Assembly: GCA_963668655.2 (NCBI GenBank) | Contig: CAXXPQ010000001.1 | Coordinates: forward strand, 372,001 to 436,000 | Length of the DNA: 64,000 nt | Reading direction: 5' to 3' | Source: G963668655 sp963668655 | GTDB lineage: Bacteria; Myxococcota_A; SURF-8 | Shown here: piece after piece, positions 1-7,678 of the stretch | How positions within the stretch are numbered: the first letter of the stretch is position 1 | Layout: every line of letters starts with the position of its first letter | Program-made: the position numbers and the translations under genes | Notes under the pieces: generated by a model | Told to the model about the DNA's origin: nothing | The model's input: the letters and a program-made list of their open reading frames with translations, nothing else | The model's database searches: none

Positions 1-1
1 T

Positions 2-1501
2 CTGGCGCTGCTTCCGCTTCTCATCGGTCTTTCCTGCGCGAACGACGGCGCGAGCCTCTCCGGCGACGCGGACCGGACCGATTTCTCCGAGGCGGACGGC
101 GGCGCGGACGGCGACGGAGACGTGGGAGCCTACGTGCTGAAGGGAACCAGCAACGAGGGCGGCAACGCCATCACCGTTTTCATGACGCTGGTGGCCTACA
201 ATCCCGCCCCGCTGATCCAATGGACCACGCTGACCCTGGGCATCCGGGACGGCTTCCTGCCCGACCATCCGGCCTGTATGGCCGACGCGGGCGAGCGGCT
301 TGTGAGCCAGTCCGGGGATCTGTCGCTGTCGCTGCTTTCGGTGGAAAGTCCCCGTTTGAAGCTGGTCATGCCGGCCGGACGCTCGTTCTGTTCCCTGGAT
401 TTCCTGCTGCCGCCGAATCCCGTGCCCCTGTACATGGACGGCGTGGATTCCAAGGACCGGCACATTTCCGTGGCGCTGGATTTTTCCGGTCGGTTGCGCC
501 TCATTCCGGAACTGGGGACGTTCCTGTTCCAGGCAGGCCGGACGGCGAACTGGCTTCTGGCCCTGGACATCGGCGCGCTGCTCCCGGAAGACGTGCTCGA
601 TAGCCTGGAGCCGGACGACAAGGATGTCCTGCGCGTGGACGCGGCCCACAATCCCCATGTTTTCGACGATTTCACGCGCCGGACGGCCCGGAGTTTCGTC
701 ATTTACGAGGATTCCGACGGCAACGGCCGTCTGGACCCGGGCGAGGCCGTGCCCGAGGCCGTCATCGCCCGGGGAACCGTGCTGGACGAACCGGAGCCCG
801 AAACGGAGGGAGACGGCGACCTGGACGGCGATCTGGACGGAGAGGCGGATGCAGACGGGGACGAGGAAGCGGATCCCGACGCCGATGAGGATCCGGACGT
901 GGAAGCGCCGCCGGATCGGGACCGCGACGGCCGCCCGGACGCCGAGGACAACTGTCCCGACCATCCCAATCCGTTGCAGGAGAACAACGACGCCGACGGC
1001 TTCGGAGACGCCTGCGACAACTGTCCCTATGCCGACAACCCCCTTCAGGAAGACGACGACGATGACAGGCTGGGAAACGCCTGCGATCCCACGCCGGACC
1101 GGGGCGACTTCTGCCAGATGATTCCCTGCGCGGAGAACATGAATCTCTGCTTCGCCTTCGGCCTGTCCTGCACGGAGATCGACGCCAATCCCTTCTTCGA
1201 CCGTGCCTGCTCGAAACCCTGTCAGTCCGACGCCCAGTGCCCCGCGCCCTGGGCCTGCATCGACGATTTCTGCCGCTGCCGGCAGAGTGAAACCTATCTG
1301 GACTGCCCGCTGCTGGAATGCACGCTGCCCGGCGACTGCTCCGAAGGCGCGAACGCCTGCGTGCTTCCCCTGGGCTACTGCACCACCGCGTGCGGCGGCG
1401 ACGAACAATGCAAACAGCAATACGGCGTGAACTGGTCATGCAAAAACTATGTCATGGCGGGCGATGTCTGCCAGTGCGATCCGTCTTCCCCGACGCCCTA
1501 A
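2..1501 (+). CDS. Cys-rich surface lipoprotein with thrombospondin type-3 repeats (5' end cut off)
   Basis: The reading frame is open from base 2, so the true start lies upstream of the window. The first visible residues are a hydrophobic run ending in LIGLSC, which looks like the end of a lipoprotein signal peptide with Cys as residue 1 of the mature protein. About 215 residues of non-repetitive, probably beta-rich sequence follow. Next comes an acidic linker of repeated DGD/DAD units (about bases 800-910), then two thrombospondin type-3-like calcium motifs (DRDGRPDAEDNCP and DADGFGDACDNCP), and a C-terminal domain with about 20 cysteines. Such modules are common in secreted proteins of myxobacterial-type bacteria. 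It is probably an outer-membrane lipoprotein facing outward; the ligand is unknown. It is 49 bases upstream of another Cys-rich lipoprotein and likely co-transcribed with it. The surface role is inference. Confidence 0.8.
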   Translation: MALLPLLIGLSCANDGASLSGDADRTDFSEADGGADGDGDVGAYVLKGTSNEGGNAITVFMTLVAYNPAPLIQWTTLTLGIRDGFLPDHPACMADAGERLVSQSGDLSLSLLSVESPRLKLVMPAGRSFCSLDFLLPPNPVPLYMDGVDSKDRHISVALDFSGRLRLIPELGTFLFQAGRTANWLLALDIGALLPEDVLDSLEPDDKDVLRVDAAHNPHVFDDFTRRTARSFVIYEDSDGNGRLDPGEAVPEAVIARGTVLDEPEPETEGDGDLDGDLDGEADADGDEEADPDADEDPDVEAPPDRDRDGRPDAEDNCPDHPNPLQENNDADGFGDACDNCPYADNPLQEDDDDDRLGNACDPTPDRGDFCQMIPCAENMNLCFAFGLSCTEIDANPFFDRACSKPCQSDAQCPAPWACIDDFCRCRQSETYLDCPLLECTLPGDCSEGANACVLPLGYCTTACGGDEQCKQQYGVNWSCKNYVMAGDVCQCDPSSPTP

Positions 1502-1550
1502 GCGCCGGAGAGAACTTATGCGTTTCGGATAAACGAAAAGGAGAAGGAAG

Positions 1551-2741
1551 ATGAAAACGAACACCATACGAACGATCCCGCGCCTGGCGGTGTTGATGGG
1601 CGTGCTGCTGGCCGCGTTTCTGGCCGTCCAGTGCTCGGAGTCGGACCTGTTCGATGACGCCCAGGCCTGTGCCGTCCACGAGGACTGCGAACTGGGTTAC
1701 GTTTGCGACGCCGCCAACGGAGTCTGCGTAGAGGACGCCCGTCGGGTGGCCTGTGGCAGCGATTTCGATTGCGTGGATCCGGAAAACCCGAACGTGGAAT
1801 ATATCTGCTACATCCCGCCCGACACGGTGGACGGCATGGGAAGCTGCATCCCCCTGGAGTCCACCGACGGCGACGAGGCCGGCTGTACGCTGCATTCCGA
1901 TTGCCCCCTGGGACAGTTCTGCAACGACCAGGGGCATTGCGAGGCCACCAGGGGCTGCACCGTGGACGCCGACTGCGAATCCGGCTTCGAATGCCAGGTG
2001 GACATCAACGGCGACGGCCAGTGCATGCCCATCGCCGACGGCGATGCCGATCTCAGCCCCTGCGTCACCCACGACGACTGCTCGGCCTCCGAGATCTGCG
2101 TCAGCGGAAGCTGCGAACCGAAATTCCCGGCCTGCCAGAACAACAACGACTGCTGGCCCGGCCAGACCTGCAACCTGACTACGGGCTATTGCGAGGACGC
2201 GTCGGCGGACGGTGACACGGACATGGACGAAGGCGTGGACGGCGATGACGAAACGCCCGACGGCGACACCGCCGCGTGCGTCACGGAATGCAACCGCACC
2301 AGCGACTGTCCCGGCACGGAAGTCTGCGGCCCCGGCGGCTGCTGCGTGCCGCCCTGCACGGCGGGAAGCTGCGAAGAGGGCGAGTGCAACCCGAACAACG
2401 GCCTGTGCGAATTCTGCAGCCTGTTCGATCCGCCCTGCGCCAGCGACAAATGCTGCAACTACAACGTGGACTTCTGGTACTGCGGCACCTGCTGTGTGCC
2501 GCCCTGCGCCGATGGCTACGTCTGCCAGGTGGGCACCTGCGTGCCGCTGCAATGCCCGGAATGCCCGCCCAACTTCTGCTGCTCGGCGGAAACGGCTTAC
2601 CTCTGCGTGGCCTGCGGCGGCGATCCGGACACGGAAGTTTCCGAGCGCGGACGCCAGGCCTGCCTGCCGGCCAACGCCCCCTGCATGGAGGGCGTGGACC
2701 TGTGCTGCTCCGGAACCTGCCTGATGGGTACCTGCCTGTAA
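1551..2741 (+). CDS. Cys-rich repeat lipoprotein
   Basis: A protein of 396 residues. The start follows a good ribosome site (AAGGAGAAGGAAG). The N-terminal hydrophobic segment ends in FLAVQC; this is a weak lipobox because Gln at -1 is unusual. The rest is a chain of short modules with the pattern C-x5-DC-x-x-G-x-x-C-x(4-8)-C, about 44 cysteines in all, so heavily disulfide-bonded and extracytoplasmic. An acidic spacer of DGDTDMDEGVDGDD type separates an N-terminal and a C-terminal Cys-rich block. The modules resemble the Cys-rich repeats found in myxobacterial surface proteins, but I cannot name a function. Likely an operon with the upstream lipoprotein, ending at the terminator that follows. 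Confidence 0.85.
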   Translation: MKTNTIRTIPRLAVLMGVLLAAFLAVQCSESDLFDDAQACAVHEDCELGYVCDAANGVCVEDARRVACGSDFDCVDPENPNVEYICYIPPDTVDGMGSCIPLESTDGDEAGCTLHSDCPLGQFCNDQGHCEATRGCTVDADCESGFECQVDINGDGQCMPIADGDADLSPCVTHDDCSASEICVSGSCEPKFPACQNNNDCWPGQTCNLTTGYCEDASADGDTDMDEGVDGDDETPDGDTAACVTECNRTSDCPGTEVCGPGGCCVPPCTAGSCEEGECNPNNGLCEFCSLFDPPCASDKCCNYNVDFWYCGTCCVPPCADGYVCQVGTCVPLQCPECPPNFCCSAETAYLCVACGGDPDTEVSERGRQACLPANAPCMEGVDLCCSGTCLMGTCL

Positions 2742-2797
2742 GGGACCGACCCGCGGTCCCGGACGAACATCCGTTTTTTCCCGCCTTCCCTTCCCTC

Positions 2798-2834
2798 CGG
2801 CCCCCTCCCTTTGGCGGGGGCCGATTTTCTTTTG
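2798..2834 (+). terminator. Rho-independent terminator after the two Cys-rich lipoproteins
   Basis: An 8-base perfect stem (CGGCCCCC with GGGGGCCG, loop of 10) is followed directly by ATTTTCTTTT. A second strong hairpin (GGGACCG, loop ACCCG, CGGTCCC) sits right after the stop codon at 2742-2760 but has no adjacent T-run. Together they close the lipoprotein transcription unit. Confidence 0.8.
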
Positions 2835-2917
2835 CGGGTCGGAGCGGAATTTCCGGGAAGCGGCGGATGAGAATGGAAACGCGCCTTTTGATCGTTCGAG
2901 GATCATTCGTCGTAAAC

Positions 2918-2946
2918 TTGACGCATGAATCCTTCCGACGTATAAT
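2918..2946 (+). promoter_or_regulatory. Sigma-70-type promoter for the GT-C-like gene
   Basis: TTGACG at 2918-2923, 17 bases, then a perfect TATAAT at 2941-2946. Transcription would start near 2953, giving a leader of about 47 bases before the ATG at 3000. It is the best-looking promoter in the window and shows that this lineage uses a standard housekeeping -35/-10 arrangement. Confidence 0.85.
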
Positions 2947-2999
2947 TCGACCCCCCGGGTCGTGAAAGCCGATATCCGAAACACTCGCTGGGAGCCCTC

Positions 3000-4796
3000 A
3001 TGACGAAACGTCGTCTCGCCGACATTCTGGAACGCCCGACCGTGGCCTGGACGCTGGTGGTTCTGGCGGCGCTTCTTCCCTATCTGCCGTTTCTGCGCGC
3101 CTGGTTCTTCATGGACGACTTCGTTCACCTGGACGCCCTGCTGCGGGGGGATTACGTTTTTTCCGTCTGGCGGGCCGGGCGCGAGGATCTGGATTCGCTC
3201 TGGTACATGGAACGCGAGGTCATGACGAACATGGCCTGGGTGGAGCAGGTTCAATATTATTTCCGCCCGGTCTACCTGATGGGCGTCTGGCTGGATCTGA
3301 AACTGTTCGGATTCGAGGCCGCGGGGTACCACCTGCACAGCCTCCTGTGGCACGTCGCCAACGCGGCGCTGCTTTTCGCCGTTCTGCTTCGCATGGAACT
3401 CTCGCGGCCCACGGCGCTTCTGGCCGCGCTGCTTTTCGCCGTTCACCCGGCGGCTTCCGAACCCATCGGCTGGATTTCCTCGCGATGCGACCTCCAGGCC
3501 ACCGGCCTGTGTCTGCTGTCGTTATGGTTCTGGCTTTCGTGGAAGGAAAGCGGCCGGTTTCGCGTTCTTTTCGCGTGTTTCGCCTCCTATTTTCTGGCTC
3601 TGGGCGCGAAAGAACACGCCCTGGCCTTTCCCTTCATCCTGGCCTTTTTCGATCTGGCGCGGCGTCTCTTTCCGGGGAAGGAACGCTACGGGAAGCCGGA
3701 TTTTTCCTGGGTTCCGCTCGTGGTCGCGGCCCTGGCCTTTTTCACCTGGCGCATCCTGGACGACGGCGGGCCCGGCACCTGGTCCATGGTCAAGGCCAAT
3801 TATCACGCCTTCAAAGCCTACGGTCCCCTGGCGGCTACCGGTTACAATCTGATCCAATACGTCAAGCTCGCGATCACCGGGATGCCCATGGTCCCCTTCT
3901 TCATCGAAAACGGGCTTCCGCCTCTGGTCTACGCGCTGGCGCTGGTTCCGATGATGCTGGCAATTTTCGCGGGGTTGTGGTTCCTGCGCGGATCCAGGGG
4001 GCTGTTTTTCGCCCTGTGGGCGCTGGGCTTTCTGTTCTCCATGATCTGGCTGGCGGTCTGCGGACGCTACCTCTATTTCGCCCTGCCGGGGCTGGCGGCG
4101 CTGGTCGCCATCGGACTGAAGCGCGGCATGGATTTCGAATCAATTCGCCGTGCGCGGCTGGCGAAAATCCTCACGGCCGTGCTGCTTCTGATCGGTTTCT
4201 CCATGAGCGCCATGCACAGTGTCACGGCCACGGAGTTCCAGCGACGCATTCACGCGGCGGTGGACGAAATCGGTCGGGCCGTACGCGAGCGGCCGGAGGT
4301 GAAGGACTTGTATCTGCTGCACGTCTGGCCGCCCATGATCGCCATCCACGGGCTTCTGGCGGAGATGTTCGAACGGCCGGATCTGGACGTCCAGGTGTTG
4401 ACGTTTTCCAGTTCCTTCTATCATTCCAAACTTCCGGCCTGGACGCGCAACCTGGCGTCTTTACTGCTTCCCGCCGAGGAAAACTGGCGGCTGAAACTGA
4501 ATACGAGCACGCGGAAACTGGACGAAAACGCCATCGCGGTGGAAAGCGAGCCCCTGGGATTCTTCTACGGTCCCGGGCTTTTCGGCTGGGACAGCAGCAT
4601 GTTGCCGCAGATGTCCGGAAAGACCCTGCATTTGAAAAAAATGACGGTCCGCCCGGGTCTGTATCTGGAAAACCAGGGCATTCGCCGGATGATGTTCCGT
4701 TTCCCGAAACCCGTCTCCCGTCCGGACGCCCTGTGGATGGAGTTTCGGGACGGCGAAATGCGGGTCTGGAATCCGGATTCGGCGGCGAGTCCATAA
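3000..4796 (+). CDS. Polytopic membrane protein, GT-C glycosyltransferase-like
   Basis: A protein of 598 residues. Residues 1-420 form about 10 hydrophobic membrane segments; the last 175 residues are soluble. The first periplasmic loop carries paired acidic residues directly after the first membrane helix (FFMDDFVHL, D39-D40). That is the usual position of the catalytic Asp in GT-C enzymes that use lipid-linked sugars (PMT, ArnT and TMTC families). The overall arrangement resembles the TMTC/DUF1736-type and other dolichol/undecaprenyl-sugar transferases. It would act in the inner membrane with its active site in the periplasm; donor and acceptor are unknown. It has its own promoter and stands alone. 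Family assignment rests on topology and the DD motif only. Confidence 0.7.
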   Translation: MTKRRLADILERPTVAWTLVVLAALLPYLPFLRAWFFMDDFVHLDALLRGDYVFSVWRAGREDLDSLWYMEREVMTNMAWVEQVQYYFRPVYLMGVWLDLKLFGFEAAGYHLHSLLWHVANAALLFAVLLRMELSRPTALLAALLFAVHPAASEPIGWISSRCDLQATGLCLLSLWFWLSWKESGRFRVLFACFASYFLALGAKEHALAFPFILAFFDLARRLFPGKERYGKPDFSWVPLVVAALAFFTWRILDDGGPGTWSMVKANYHAFKAYGPLAATGYNLIQYVKLAITGMPMVPFFIENGLPPLVYALALVPMMLAIFAGLWFLRGSRGLFFALWALGFLFSMIWLAVCGRYLYFALPGLAALVAIGLKRGMDFESIRRARLAKILTAVLLLIGFSMSAMHSVTATEFQRRIHAAVDEIGRAVRERPEVKDLYLLHVWPPMIAIHGLLAEMFERPDLDVQVLTFSSSFYHSKLPAWTRNLASLLLPAEENWRLKLNTSTRKLDENAIAVESEPLGFFYGPGLFGWDSSMLPQMSGKTLHLKKMTVRPGLYLENQGIRRMMFRFPKPVSRPDALWMEFRDGEMRVWNPDSAASP

Positions 4797-5150
4797 AAAT
4801 TCGTTTATAGACGCCTATGCAATCAATGGCTATTGTAAGGAACAATTGTATCCTCGATTCCGGCTTACTCTGGTGTCAGAAAAGGGCTTCCACCCGGGCC
4901 GGTGGTACTACCACCAGCCGATTTTCCACCCCGGCGAGTCGATTTAAAAACCCGAAAGCAAGAGATCCTATAGGAAGACATGGTTTTTCGTGGATGTTCT
5001 TCGACGACGCCCCGAAGCCTCTCGCTCGGAAAGCGCCCACACGAGACGTTCTCCGATTTCGATGATTTCCGCTTGACCCGAATCCACGGCTTTCGTACCC
5101 TTTGACGGAAAAACCCGTTTGAAGCGATCCCGAACCCGGAGGAAACGATC
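4797..5150. other. Intergenic region, no gene recognised
   Basis: 354 bases between the GT-C-like gene and the CoA-binding gene. It is less GC-rich near its start and holds a small dyad ATTGT-AAGGA-ACAAT at 4832-4846. No clear terminator was found. An 82-codon open frame at 4817-5065 has no ribosome site and no recognisable composition, and I do not call it. The promoter of the next gene lies at the right edge. Confidence 0.5.
5073..5101 (+). promoter_or_regulatory. Probable promoter of the CoA-binding protein gene
   Basis: TTGACC at 5073-5078, 17 bases, then TACCCT at 5096-5101. The -35 box is good and the -10 box is weak. The position, 50 bases before a ribosome site and ATG, fits. Confidence 0.45.
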
Positions 5151-5600
5151 ATGAGCGAGGAGAACGTAAGCTGCGAGATGCCGGATGGAAATCCGCTGGA
5201 CGACGACGTGAAGCGCCTTCTGGAAAACAGCCGCACCGTGGCCGTGGTGGGGTTGAGCGACAAGCCCGAGCGCGACAGCCACCGGGTGGCGAAATACCTT
5301 CAGGAACACGGCTATCGCGTGATCCCGGTCAACCCCGCGAAGGAAGAGATCCTGGGGGAGAAGAGCTACAAGAGCCTGGCGGAGATTCCCGAACCCGTGG
5401 ATATCGTGGACATTTTCAGAAAGATCGACGCCGTTCCCGGCGTGGTGGACGAAGCCATCTCCGCCAAAGCCAAGGCCGTCTGGATGCAGCTGGGTCTGGC
5501 CCATCACGTCTCGGCGGAAAAGGCCCGGGCGGCCGGTCTGGAAGTCGTACAGGCCAAGTGCATCAAGATCGAGCACAAAAAGCTCTTTGCAGGGGGCTGA
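5151..5600 (+). CDS. CoA-binding (YccU-type) Rossmann-fold protein
   Basis: A protein of 149 residues, the usual size for stand-alone CoA-binding domain proteins. After a 20-residue lead comes a Rossmann beta-alpha-beta start (TVAVVGLSDKPERDSHRVAKYL). Then come VIPVNPAKEEILGEKSYKSL and DIVDIFR, and a C-terminal AKCIKIEHKKL; all are hallmarks of the family. The domain resembles the nucleotide-binding part of succinyl-CoA synthetase alpha. It is cytoplasmic and its precise role in the cell is not known. The start is supported by GGAGG ahead of the ATG. Confidence 0.9.
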   Translation: MSEENVSCEMPDGNPLDDDVKRLLENSRTVAVVGLSDKPERDSHRVAKYLQEHGYRVIPVNPAKEEILGEKSYKSLAEIPEPVDIVDIFRKIDAVPGVVDEAISAKAKAVWMQLGLAHHVSAEKARAAGLEVVQAKCIKIEHKKLFAGG

Positions 5601-5735
5601 GGCCATCTTTTTCGGGAAGGGCGGGACTCGCCGTCGGCGATGGGAACGAGACGCCGCGCCGTTTTTCCAAGGGGAACGGGGTTTCCGGATACGAATAGGC
5701 AAGCGGAAAAGCGAAGAAATACCGGAGGATGAACC

Positions 5736-6536
5736 ATGTCCGCAACGAACCGGCCCGTGGTGCTTTTGAGCGATTTCGGAGACGCCATGGGCTACGCGGG
5801 CCAGATGCGGGGCGTGCTGCTGAAAGGCAACCCGCAGGTTCGCATGGTGGATCTCTGCCACTCCGCGCCCGCCCGGGACGTGCGTGCGGCCGCCTTCCTC
5901 CTTCGAAGCGCTCTGGAACATTTCCCGCCGGAGGCTGTGTTTCTCTGCGTGGTGGATCCCGGCGTGGGCACGGAGCGTCGTCCCCTGGCGCTGAAAGCCG
6001 CCGGGCGATTTTTCGTGGGTCCGGACAACGGCCTGTTCGGCTTTCTCCAGGCGGAAAAACGGCTGGAAGCGGCCCATGTCATCGAAATTCCGGAGGAAAC
6101 GGCCTTTCCGTCCGATACCTTTCACGGTCGGGACGTTTTCGCTCCGGCGGCGGCCCGGATTTCCCTGGGCCGAAAACTCGCCTCTTTGGGTCCGCCCGCC
6201 GGGCGCATTCTGGAGCCGGATCCGGCGCGTTTTTCCGAAAGCGGGGACGAAATCCGGGGGGAAATCCTGCTCTTCGACGGTTTCGGCAACGCCCTGACTT
6301 CCATTTCCAACGAAGCCGCGACGCGCTTCGCCTTCCTGCACGATTCCGGCTCGTTTCGCGTGCGCTGCGGAAAGAACGGGATGGCCTTCCGGCGAACCTT
6401 CGCGGATGTGGCGCCCGGCCGACCCCTGGCCTATCCCGGGTCGTCGGGAACCCTGGAGATCGGGGTCAACTTCGGCTCGGCCCGGGACGTTCTGGGACTG
6501 GAAGAAGGCATGGACGTGATTCTGTCGATCGCCTGA
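5736..6536 (+). CDS. SAM hydroxide adenosyltransferase (DUF62 family)
   Basis: A protein of 266 residues, the normal length for the family. Characteristic motifs are LLSDFGD at residues 10-16, DPGVGTERRPL near residue 72 and GPDNGLFG near 95. Members relate structurally to the fluorinase/chlorinase enzymes but use water or hydroxide, converting S-adenosylmethionine to adenosine and methionine. It is cytoplasmic, and its physiological purpose is uncertain. The ATG is preceded by GGAGG. It lies 135 bases after the CoA-binding gene with no terminator seen, so the two could share a transcript. It is convergent with the next gene, only 29 bases away. Confidence 0.9.
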   Translation: MSATNRPVVLLSDFGDAMGYAGQMRGVLLKGNPQVRMVDLCHSAPARDVRAAAFLLRSALEHFPPEAVFLCVVDPGVGTERRPLALKAAGRFFVGPDNGLFGFLQAEKRLEAAHVIEIPEETAFPSDTFHGRDVFAPAAARISLGRKLASLGPPAGRILEPDPARFSESGDEIRGEILLFDGFGNALTSISNEAATRFAFLHDSGSFRVRCGKNGMAFRRTFADVAPGRPLAYPGSSGTLEIGVNFGSARDVLGLEEGMDVILSIA

Positions 6537-6565
6537 TACGGCGTTTCTCGCAGGATTCCGGGCGA

Positions 6566-7534
6566 TTACGGAAACTGCACCTGCACCGCCCCCGTGTACC
6601 AGGGATCCAGGCGCTCGCGAAACTCGGATTCCAGGGGAATGGCGGCCTCGAAACGGAAAACGAACCATTTGTACTGTGCCCGGGGGCCCACCGAAAGGGC
6701 GTGCAGCGTGCGCGGGGCCCGCACGGGAACCCCCAGGATTTCCGCAAGGTTTTTCGCCTCGCCGTCCGCGTCCAGAAGCCCGGTTACACTGGCGTTCAAC
6801 TCCACGTACCCCAGCACGTCATAACCCAGGCCCGCGCCCCACTGAAAGAGCAGCACGTGCTTCTCGCGCACGGCGTCCGTCCGCTCGCGGATCTCCGGCG
6901 CCCAGGTGAAAGCGCCTTCCAACTGCGCGAAAAAACCGGCCTTTTCGAAGCGCACCATCATTTCCGGACTGACGGGAAAGCGGTCGGAAAGGGCGTATTG
7001 GAAACGGTAGTGCCAGTGGCTCATCAGCGCCCGCAACGGATCCCGATCCAATCCCAGAAACGTGGGGGCGGCGCGTTCGTAGGTGGGCAGATACAGCCGC
7101 AGGCCGAAACCGAGGCACACCCAGTCCGTGATGGAAAGTCGGTAACCCGCGCCCAGAAGCAGGTTTCCCCGGATCATGTTGTCCGTCCCCGCCACGCCTT
7201 CATAGCCGGAAAACGGGATGCCCAGCCAGAGATGGGTGTTGGCGTGGACATTGGCGTCCACGGTCAGGAGATAATGCATGAAGGTCGCCGGAAGCGGGTT
7301 CTTCATCTTTCCGCCGGCGATCTCCAGTTCCACCCGGCTCTGCTCGGAATAATCCGTCAATCGCAGGGGATGGGCGGCCTCGGCGAAAGTCGCCGTGGCC
7401 AGCAGAATCAACAGGACCAGGGAAAATCCGCGCCATCCGGAACGCGCGGAAGAAACGTTTGCGGACGCGCGGTGATCTCCGGCCGTTACGACCCTTTCGT
7501 CCGAAGTCTTCCTGGATGCGTTTGGGCGATTCAT
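6566..7534 (-). CDS. Secreted outer-membrane-type protein, beta-barrel-like
   Basis: About 322 residues. A long basic N-terminus (about 33 residues) precedes a hydrophobic signal segment (GFSLVLLILLATATFAEA) with an Ala-x-Ala cleavage site. The mature part alternates polar and hydrophobic residues with many aromatic residues, and fits a small transmembrane beta-barrel or a transporter-like outer membrane porin. No family motif was recognised. The start is uncertain: there is no clear ribosome site before the chosen ATG and the N-region is long. A minus-strand promoter lies 45 bases upstream. It is divergent from the Ycf46-type operon. Confidence 0.65.
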   Translation of the reverse strand: MNRPNASRKTSDERVVTAGDHRASANVSSARSGWRGFSLVLLILLATATFAEAAHPLRLTDYSEQSRVELEIAGGKMKNPLPATFMHYLLTVDANVHANTHLWLGIPFSGYEGVAGTDNMIRGNLLLGAGYRLSITDWVCLGFGLRLYLPTYERAAPTFLGLDRDPLRALMSHWHYRFQYALSDRFPVSPEMMVRFEKAGFFAQLEGAFTWAPEIRERTDAVREKHVLLFQWGAGLGYDVLGYVELNASVTGLLDADGEAKNLAEILGVPVRAPRTLHALSVGPRAQYKWFVFRFEAAIPLESEFRERLDPWYTGAVQVQFP

Positions 7535-7578
7535 GTCGGTTCGGTCCGCGCCTCGTCGTTTGAATGACAGATGAACGG

Positions 7579-7607
7579 ATTGTACCGGTTTCCAGTCCGG
7601 ACCGCAA
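7579..7607 (-). promoter_or_regulatory. Promoter for the outer-membrane-type protein (minus strand)
   Basis: Read on the minus strand: TTGCGG (7607-7602), 17 bases, TACAAT (7584-7579). It is divergent from, and 37 bases away from, the -35 box of the plus-strand operon promoter. Confidence 0.65.
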
Positions 7608-7643
7608 GCGGGGAACGAGAAAAGACCGGAGCCGCCGCCGGAT

Positions 7644-7672
7644 TTGCGTTCCGTTCCGATTCTCGCTATAAT
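7644..7672 (+). promoter_or_regulatory. Promoter of the ycf46-like operon, giving a leaderless start
   Basis: TTGCGT at 7644-7649, 17 bases, perfect TATAAT at 7667-7672. Expected transcription start is about base 7679, exactly the A of the ATG of the first gene. The promoter also lies inside the in-frame upstream extension of that gene, which argues against any earlier start. Confidence 0.75.
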
Positions 7673-7678
7673 TTGTCC

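Noticed and set aside
1452..3446. 664-codon open frame on the minus strand
   Set aside because: Antisense of two clear lipoprotein genes; high GC keeps the antisense frame open. Composition (His/Ala/Gly/Val-rich) is typical of such shadows.
4817..5065. 82-codon open frame
   Set aside because: No ribosome site, low-complexity start and no recognisable fold; treated as non-coding.
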